The notes under the pieces: generated by a model
Database searches by the model: none
Told to the model about the DNA's origin: nothing
Seen by the model: only the letters and a program-made list of their open reading frames with translations
Translations under genes and position numbers: made by a program
Assembly: GCA_915070235.1 (NCBI GenBank)
Contig: CAJZFM010000047.1
Coordinates: forward strand, 1-11,135
Direction: 5' to 3'
DNA length: 11,135 nt
From: an uncultured Capnocytophaga sp.
GTDB taxonomy: Bacteria; Bacteroidota; Bacteroidia; Flavobacteriales; Flavobacteriaceae
Shown here: piece after piece, positions 6,769-11,135 of the stretch
Layout of the letters: every line of letters begins with the position of its first letter
Position numbering within the stretch: the first letter of the stretch is position 1

Positions 6769-7665
6769 ATGGCAAAAACAATCCAAATAGAACGTTTAGT
6801 ACGTATAGTAAGCTTGCTTACAGCTAATAAAAAGGGCTTGTCATCACGAAAAATAAGTGAGAAGTTGAAGGAAGCGGGTATAATCTACAGTGATAGAACC
6901 ATAAGAAGAGACTTCGATGATATAGAAAATGCTTTTGGTATAGAGATTATCTTTGATAAAAAGGGAAAAATATGGAGAATAGACCCTGAAACGCTTTCAG
7001 ATCAACAGCACCTCTTAGACCACCTCCTGCTTATGGAAGCCTACCGGAGGGCAAAAGATCAGCATATCCTCCTTGTGGAACCCCAACCCGAAAGGGGGTT
7101 GGAGATGCTTGACCCTATCCTTACAGCTATTGACAAAAACCTCTTGATTACTTTCCTCTACAAGGCTTTTTACTCGGAAGAGACCACCGAAAGACAGGTG
7201 TTGGCTTATGCTGTAAGGGAATACCAAGGACGCTGGTACCTTATCGCTACGGACGACAAACCGCCTTTCAAGCTCAAGGCATTTGCCTTTGACCGTATGA
7301 GTGACCTAAAGGTAACAGAGACAAAGGTAAAACGCCAAAAATTGGATATGGAAACGTTCTTTGACCATTTCTATGGGATCTCCATGGCTGAAGGCGAACC
7401 ATGCCAACAGATACTCCTTTCTTTCAACTATGAGCAAGGACAATATGCTAAAACACTCAAGCTACACCCTTCGCAAGTAGTTGTTTCTGAAGACGATAAA
7501 GAGGTGCGCGTACAGCTAACCCTTGCTTTTCCCCACGGGGAAGCTCCCTACGACTTAGTCATGCGACTTTGCTCTTTTAGCGATTCGGTAAAGGTACTCG
7601 CTCCCGCCTCCTTAGCCCAGCAGGTTAAAGCACGTCTTAAGGCAGCATACAAACAATATACTTAG
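6769..7665 (+). CDS. HTH-WYL family transcriptional regulator
   Basis: The 298-residue protein has an N-terminal winged helix-turn-helix of the DeoR/HTH_11 kind (about 5-70, with SSRKISEKLKEAGIIYSDRT and RRDFDDIE). A WYL domain follows (about 125-190), including the signature YQGRWYLIA (152-160) and FAFDRMSDL (172-180), then a C-terminal WCX-like extension (215-295) with ALAFPHG-like TLAFPHGEAP. Length and order are standard for the family. WYL domains sense nucleic acid or nucleotide ligands, and such regulators commonly control DNA-damage responses or phage-defence operons. It starts 12 bases after the metallophosphoesterase stop with no Shine-Dalgarno sequence and is probably in the same transcript. 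It may regulate the neighbouring genes, perhaps through the TTTGTCCA modules, but no palindromic operator is evident. The HTH part is more AT-rich than the remainder. Confidence 0.9.
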   Translation: MAKTIQIERLVRIVSLLTANKKGLSSRKISEKLKEAGIIYSDRTIRRDFDDIENAFGIEIIFDKKGKIWRIDPETLSDQQHLLDHLLLMEAYRRAKDQHILLVEPQPERGLEMLDPILTAIDKNLLITFLYKAFYSEETTERQVLAYAVREYQGRWYLIATDDKPPFKLKAFAFDRMSDLKVTETKVKRQKLDMETFFDHFYGISMAEGEPCQQILLSFNYEQGQYAKTLKLHPSQVVVSEDDKEVRVQLTLAFPHGEAPYDLVMRLCSFSDSVKVLAPASLAQQVKARLKAAYKQYT

Positions 7666-7692
7666 CAAATTGGAAAATTTTTCGTACATTTG
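7662..7692 (+). promoter_or_regulatory. Probable promoter of the DUF2339 gene
   Basis: TACATTTG (7685-7692) matches the TAnnTTTG box, and TTAG (7662-7665) lies 19 bases before it as an imperfect -33. The -33 overlaps the stop codon of the WYL gene. The ATG at 7715 follows 22 bases after the -7 box. Confidence 0.6.
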
Positions 7693-7714
7693 TCCCTGAC
7701 AAAATCATATAATT

Positions 7715-10141
7715 ATGAGCTTAGAGGACAAATGGGCTTCCTTGGACGAAAAATTGGACGGAATCCTCCGCAACCAGTCTTATATTATCCAAAAGGTCTT
7801 ACTAATGCAGAGCCAGTTGGAGCAGCTTTCTACAGCTGCCCCAGCTAAGGGAGACGTACCCAAACCTAAAGAGGTATTTCAACCAGTAACAGACAAAGAG
7901 ATAATCCCATCTATAGAAAAAGCACCAGCGCCAAAGGTGCAAGAGGCACCAGCGCCCAAAGAGCAAGAGACACCGGCGGCAAAGACGCAAGAGGTTGTAA
8001 CACCAAAGGCCCAAGAGGTCATAGAAAAACCTATCCAAAAGGTAGCTATGCAGGCGCCTATTACCCCTCCTAAGGCTGCCGCTTCTGCTTCTAAGGATAC
8101 GAGAGAACCTGTGATAGAGTGGTCTAAACTGATTAAAAAAGAGGATTGGGAACGCTTCATTGGGGGTAATCTCTTTAATAAGATTGGGATTGCCATTATC
8201 CTTATAGGGGTGTTTATCGGGGTGAAGTACTCCATAGACCATGACCTTATCAGTCCTACCATGCGTATCATCTTGGGTTACCTCACAGGGGGTATCCTCT
8301 TTGGGGTGGGCTATTACCTCAAGACTAAGTATGAGAAATTCAGTGCGGTGCTCGTCAGCGGGGCGATGGCGATTTTCTATTTCCTGACCTATGTGGCGTA
8401 TGACTTTTACCAGATGTTCCCCACAGGGGTAGCTTTCGCACTGATGTTCTTTGTGACGGTTGCCACTATTTGGTTTGCTCTGAGCTACAACCAGCAGATT
8501 ATTGCGCTTATTGGTATGGTAGGGGGCTATGCGGTGCCTTTCTTGCTTAGCAATGGGGGCGGACATGTATGGGTACTGCTCTCCTATGTGGCTTTTATCA
8601 ATGTGGGGATATTGATTATATCCTTCTATAAGCAATGGCGCTGGCTCTATCATTCGGCCTTTGTCTTTACTTGGGCACTTTACCTGACCCTTCATGTGTT
8701 CAAATACAAGGATAATCAGGGACTTTATTTCTCATTCCTATTAGTGTATTACCTGATCTTCCATTTTGCCTTCATTGTACGCAAGCTCTGGGCAAAAGAT
8801 ACTTTTACCATAGGGGATATTCTTATTTTGCTATCTAATACCTTGTTATTCTATTCGTTAGGGCTATCCTTTACCTTTGAAAATGTATTTACTCAGACAC
8901 GTGATTATCTGACGGTATTCACTTTGGCCAATGCGCTCTTCCACTTCTTGGTGTATTACTATACCCGTAGTCGGGGCGCTTCCAAGGAGCTGAAGTACCT
9001 AAGTCTCATCTTGGCCATTTCTTTTGGAACCCTTACCATACCTATCTATTTTGAAGGGGTTTGGATTACGCTCTTCTGGGCAATGGAAGCAGGAGGTCTC
9101 TTCTGGGTAGGACGTACCAAAAAAATCCGTATGTATGAGATGCTCTCCTATATAGTACTCCCTTTAGCGACTTTTAGCCTTTGGACTAATTGGATAGAAA
9201 TGCAGGAACATGTCGCCTCAATTCCAGAGAAGGTAACAGCTTTTCTCAATATTACCTTCCTTAACTCATTGCTTTATGTGGGTATAGTGGCGGGGATCTC
9301 TTATATCAATAGCCGTTATAGGGAAAAGGCCTCAGAAACGTTTGATTATGGGATCAATATACTCCTATTTATAGTGCTATATGCCACTTTTTATATAGAG
9401 ATATATAGTTATTGGGCGATAAGGATAAACCAATACGCAATAGAAGCAGATACAGGAATGAAAGCCTATGATAGTTTGCAGTATTTTAAGCAAATGTGGC
9501 TCATTGTCTATACGGTGGCTTACTTTGCACTTTTTACATGGATAGATACACGCTATATTCGCAAGGAAAAAATCTTTTCTAACAACTTGATTTTCAATCT
9601 TGTTATAGGAATGATCATGCTCACACAAGGATTGTATTTGCTCAGCGAACTCAGAGGGTTATACCTAAGTTATACCCCTAATATCATGTATGTAATCATC
9701 CGTTATATAGCCTTGTTGGCTTTCGCTCTGTTGTTATGGCAGACGTACAAGTTGCTCAATGCAGAGGCTATCAACTTCAAAAACAATAAGGTACGTGATT
9801 TGGTGCTTTATGGGGTTGTTCTATGGGTGGTAAGTAGCGAATGGCTACACTGGACAGAACTTTTGGGTGCTACGGCCAATTACAAATTGGGTCTGAGCAT
9901 CTTATGGGTATCCTATGGTGTGTTCATGCTTGTAAAGGGAATACATCAGAACAAAAGTTATATGCGAATAGCCAGTATATCCGTAATTCTCTTTACTTTA
10001 GTCAAGCTCTTTTTCTATGATATAGCGCACCTAAGCACTATTTCCAGAGTGGTGGTGTTGGTCATACTTGGTGTATTGCTTATGATCGCTTCCTTCCTCT
10101 ATGTGAAGTATGATAAGAAAATACGTAATAATGACAAGTGA
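7715..10141 (+). CDS. DUF2339 family multi-pass membrane protein
   Basis: The 808-residue protein starts with a short amphipathic, probably coiled segment (1-40), then a soluble Pro/Ala/Lys/Gln/Glu-rich linker (about 41-135) with four octapeptide repeats. WERFIGGNLFNKIGI at 145-159 is the characteristic entry to DUF2339, followed by hydrophobic segments almost without break to residue about 800 (roughly 20 membrane spans by eye), the first at about 156-173. The C-terminus is basic (YVKYDKKIRNNDK). DUF2339 proteins are large inner-membrane proteins of unknown function, and nothing here assigns one. It has its own promoter at 7662-7692 and no close link to the WYL gene. The last codons and the TGA stop fall within a 7-base repeat array, so the C-terminal NNDK may have been set by repeat insertion or growth. 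A 297-codon ORF on the opposite strand (7802-8695) is a shadow. Confidence 0.92.
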   Translation: MSLEDKWASLDEKLDGILRNQSYIIQKVLLMQSQLEQLSTAAPAKGDVPKPKEVFQPVTDKEIIPSIEKAPAPKVQEAPAPKEQETPAAKTQEVVTPKAQEVIEKPIQKVAMQAPITPPKAAASASKDTREPVIEWSKLIKKEDWERFIGGNLFNKIGIAIILIGVFIGVKYSIDHDLISPTMRIILGYLTGGILFGVGYYLKTKYEKFSAVLVSGAMAIFYFLTYVAYDFYQMFPTGVAFALMFFVTVATIWFALSYNQQIIALIGMVGGYAVPFLLSNGGGHVWVLLSYVAFINVGILIISFYKQWRWLYHSAFVFTWALYLTLHVFKYKDNQGLYFSFLLVYYLIFHFAFIVRKLWAKDTFTIGDILILLSNTLLFYSLGLSFTFENVFTQTRDYLTVFTLANALFHFLVYYYTRSRGASKELKYLSLILAISFGTLTIPIYFEGVWITLFWAMEAGGLFWVGRTKKIRMYEMLSYIVLPLATFSLWTNWIEMQEHVASIPEKVTAFLNITFLNSLLYVGIVAGISYINSRYREKASETFDYGINILLFIVLYATFYIEIYSYWAIRINQYAIEADTGMKAYDSLQYFKQMWLIVYTVAYFALFTWIDTRYIRKEKIFSNNLIFNLVIGMIMLTQGLYLLSELRGLYLSYTPNIMYVIIRYIALLAFALLLWQTYKLLNAEAINFKNNKVRDLVLYGVVLWVVSSEWLHWTELLGATANYKLGLSILWVSYGVFMLVKGIHQNKSYMRIASISVILFTLVKLFFYDIAHLSTISRVVVLVILGVLLMIASFLYVKYDKKIRNNDK
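7928..8023 (+). repeat. Four 24-base tandem units coding an octapeptide linker repeat
   Basis: Residues 72-103 of the DUF2339 protein are APKVQEAP, APKEQETP, AAKTQEVV and TPKAQEVI. The DNA units are similar but not identical. They lengthen the flexible charged linker between the N-terminal coil and the membrane part and may vary in number between strains. Confidence 0.8.
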
Positions 10142-10215
10142 CCAATGACAAGTGACTAATGACTAATGACTAATACCATAAAGAGATTTGTCACTAATAA
10201 CTTGTCACTTGTCAC
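10130..10215. repeat. Inverted array of degenerate 7-base repeats overlapping the DUF2339 stop codon
   Basis: Six units run from 10130 to 10171 (AATGACA, AGTGACC, AATGACA, AGTGACT, AATGACT, AATGACT). After a spacer (10172-10187) come four units in the opposite sense from 10188 to 10215 (TTGTCAC, TAATAAC, TTGTCAC, TTGTCAC). GACAAGTGAC in the first arm can pair with GTCACTTGTC in the second. The stop codon of the membrane protein (10139-10141) is supplied by the second unit. TCACTAATAA (10191-10200) is identical to 3500-3509. A run of A residues follows instead of T, so it is not a classic terminator for the plus strand, although the hairpin might slow or protect transcripts. Confidence 0.82.
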
Positions 10216-10259
10216 TAAAAAAAAGTGATTTAACTGCTGGTAGGTTTGATTTTTTTTTG

Positions 10260-10267
10260 TATCTTTG
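10260..10267 (+). promoter_or_regulatory. Probable -7 box (TATCTTTG) of the atpA promoter
   Basis: TATCTTTG matches the TAnnTTTG consensus, 77 bases before the atpA ATG, and is preceded by a nine-base T-run. TTTG at 10245-10248 is only 11 bases upstream, so a standard -33 is absent. The leader from here to 10344 is AT-rich with no clear riboswitch or Shine-Dalgarno sequence. Confidence 0.5.
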
Positions 10268-10344
10268 CACGGAAATTTATAGAAGTGCCAAGAAGGCTTT
10301 TATAAATAAAGACAAAGTAAAGAATACATTCATACATAAAAATA

Positions 10345-11135
10345 ATGGCACAAATAAAGGCGGCTGAAGTTTCAGCGATTCTTAAGAAACAATTAGCAAA
10401 CTTCGATGCGTCGGTATCTTTAGAAGAGGTAGGGACGGTATTAGAAGTAGGAGATGGGATTGCTCGCATTTTCGGTCTCTCCAAAGTGGAAAACGGAGAG
10501 CTTGTCCATTTCGAATCAGGACAAGAAGGAATGGTGCTTAACCTTGAAGAAGATCACGTAGGGGTGGTACTCCTTGGTTCTTCTACCCAAATAAAAGAAG
10601 GGGACACCGTAAAACGTACCAAAACCATTGCCTCTATCAAAGTAGGGGAGGGGATCGTAGGACGCGTAATCAATACCTTAGGCGAACCTATTGATGGTAA
10701 AGGCCCTATCTTAGGCGAGCTTTACGAAATGCCTTTCGAGCGTAAGGCACCAGGGGTAATCTATCGCCAACCCGTAAATGAACCTTTGCAAACAGGGATT
10801 AAGGCTATTGATGCGATGATTCCTATTGGGCGCGGTCAGCGTGAGCTTGTAATTGGGGACAGACAAACAGGTAAGACTACTGTATGTATTGACACTATCC
10901 TCAACCAAAAAGAGTTCTACGATGCAGGTAATCCAGTGTATTGTATCTATGTAGCCATTGGTCAAAAAGCCTCTACTGTAGCAGGTATCGCTAAAACCTT
11001 GGAAGATGCAGGAGCACTTGCCTATACCACTATTGTAGCGGCCAATGCTTCTGACCCAGCACCTATGCAGGTATATGCTCCTTTTGCAGGGGTAGCCATA
11101 GGGGAATACTTCCGTGATACAGGTCGCCCAGCGCT
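10345..11135 (+). CDS. atpA: ATP synthase F1 subunit alpha, 3' end cut by window edge
   Basis: The frame is open from ATG 10345 to the right edge, giving 263 residues, about half of the usual length near 520. The start [17 protein letters not shown] and the early [16 protein letters not shown] are typical of the alpha subunit N-terminal beta-barrel domain. The nucleotide-binding domain shows [20 protein letters not shown] and the P-loop GDRQTGKT at 171-178, where alpha carries Q174 as expected for the non-catalytic site, then [12 protein letters not shown]. It forms the alpha3beta3 hexamer of F1 on the cytoplasmic face of the inner membrane. The gene directly upstream on the same strand is the DUF2339 membrane protein rather than atpH, and the 203-base gap contains a promoter box, so atpA seems to begin its own transcript here. 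What follows is outside the window. Confidence 0.98.
   Translation, partial: MAQIKAAEVSAILKKQLANFDASVSLEEVGTVLEVGDGIARIFGLSKVENGELVHFESGQEGMVLNLEEDHVGVVLLGSSTQIKEGDTVKRTKTIASIKVGEGIVGRVINTLGEPIDGKGPILGELYEMPFERKAPGVIYRQPVNEPLQTGIKAIDAMIPIGRGQRELVIGDRQTGKTTVCIDTILNQKEFYDAGNPVYCIYVAIGQKASTVAGIAKTLEDAGALAYTTIVAANASDPAPMQVYAPFAGVAIGEYFRDTGRPA

Noticed and set aside
7802..8695. A 297-codon ORF on the minus strand.
   Set aside because: It lies wholly opposite the DUF2339 gene, is rich in Arg, Leu, Cys and His as shadow frames are, and has no family resemblance.
10130..10215. Terminal inverted repeats of an insertion sequence or a MITE.
   Set aside because: No transposase, no clear target duplication, and the arms are tandem 7-base units with a spacer of only 16 bases.
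10188..10223. Rho-independent terminator after the DUF2339 gene.
   Set aside because: The hairpin is imperfect and is followed by an A-run on the plus strand; the T-run at 10250 is too far away.
10230..10965. Minus-strand ORFs at 10230-10484 and 10711-10965.
   Set aside because: They are antisense to atpA and its promoter region, with no motif or start signal.

Overview
The window looks like chromosomal DNA from a member of the Bacteroidota, most likely a flavobacterium; Capnocytophaga or a relative is possible but not proven. The evidence is several promoter-like TAnnTTTG boxes, including one textbook TTTG-N19-TATATTTG promoter, the near absence of Shine-Dalgarno sequences before genes, AT-rich leaders, a fused GT3 glycogen synthase / GT35 phosphorylase, and a DUF2339 membrane protein.

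Layout. (1) Positions 1-3353, minus strand: the first 1117 codons of a very large bifunctional glycogen enzyme, cut by the left edge. (2) Positions 3354-3763: a 410-base divergent intergenic region holding the glycogen gene's promoter, an inverted array of degenerate 7-base repeats, a promoter-like module that recurs at 5525, and a second TATCTTTG box. (3) Positions 3764-5455: a 563-residue PD-(D/E)XK nuclease-like protein, more AT-rich than its neighbours, with a C-terminal half made of two diverged copies of one domain, closed by a clear intrinsic terminator. (4) Positions 5525-7665: a small receiver-like protein of the cyclic-phosphate-processing type (cREC), a calcineurin-like metallophosphoesterase with its own promoter, and an HTH-WYL regulator 12 bases behind it. 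(5) Positions 7715-10141: an 808-residue multi-pass DUF2339 membrane protein. (6) Positions 10130-10344: another inverted 7-base repeat array and the atpA leader. (7) Position 10345 to the right edge: the first 263 codons of atpA (F1 ATP synthase alpha).

The ends are housekeeping genes (glycogen metabolism and ATP synthase). The middle, 3764-7665, reads as accessory: nuclease, predicted nucleic-acid or nucleotide end-processing proteins, and a WYL regulator of a type often tied to DNA damage or phage defence. It is the best candidate for an undescribed system, though a functional link between the nuclease and the three genes behind it is inference. A second theme is the family of 7-base repeats, which occur as inverted arrays, sit directly against two start codons, and in one case supply a gene's stop codon.
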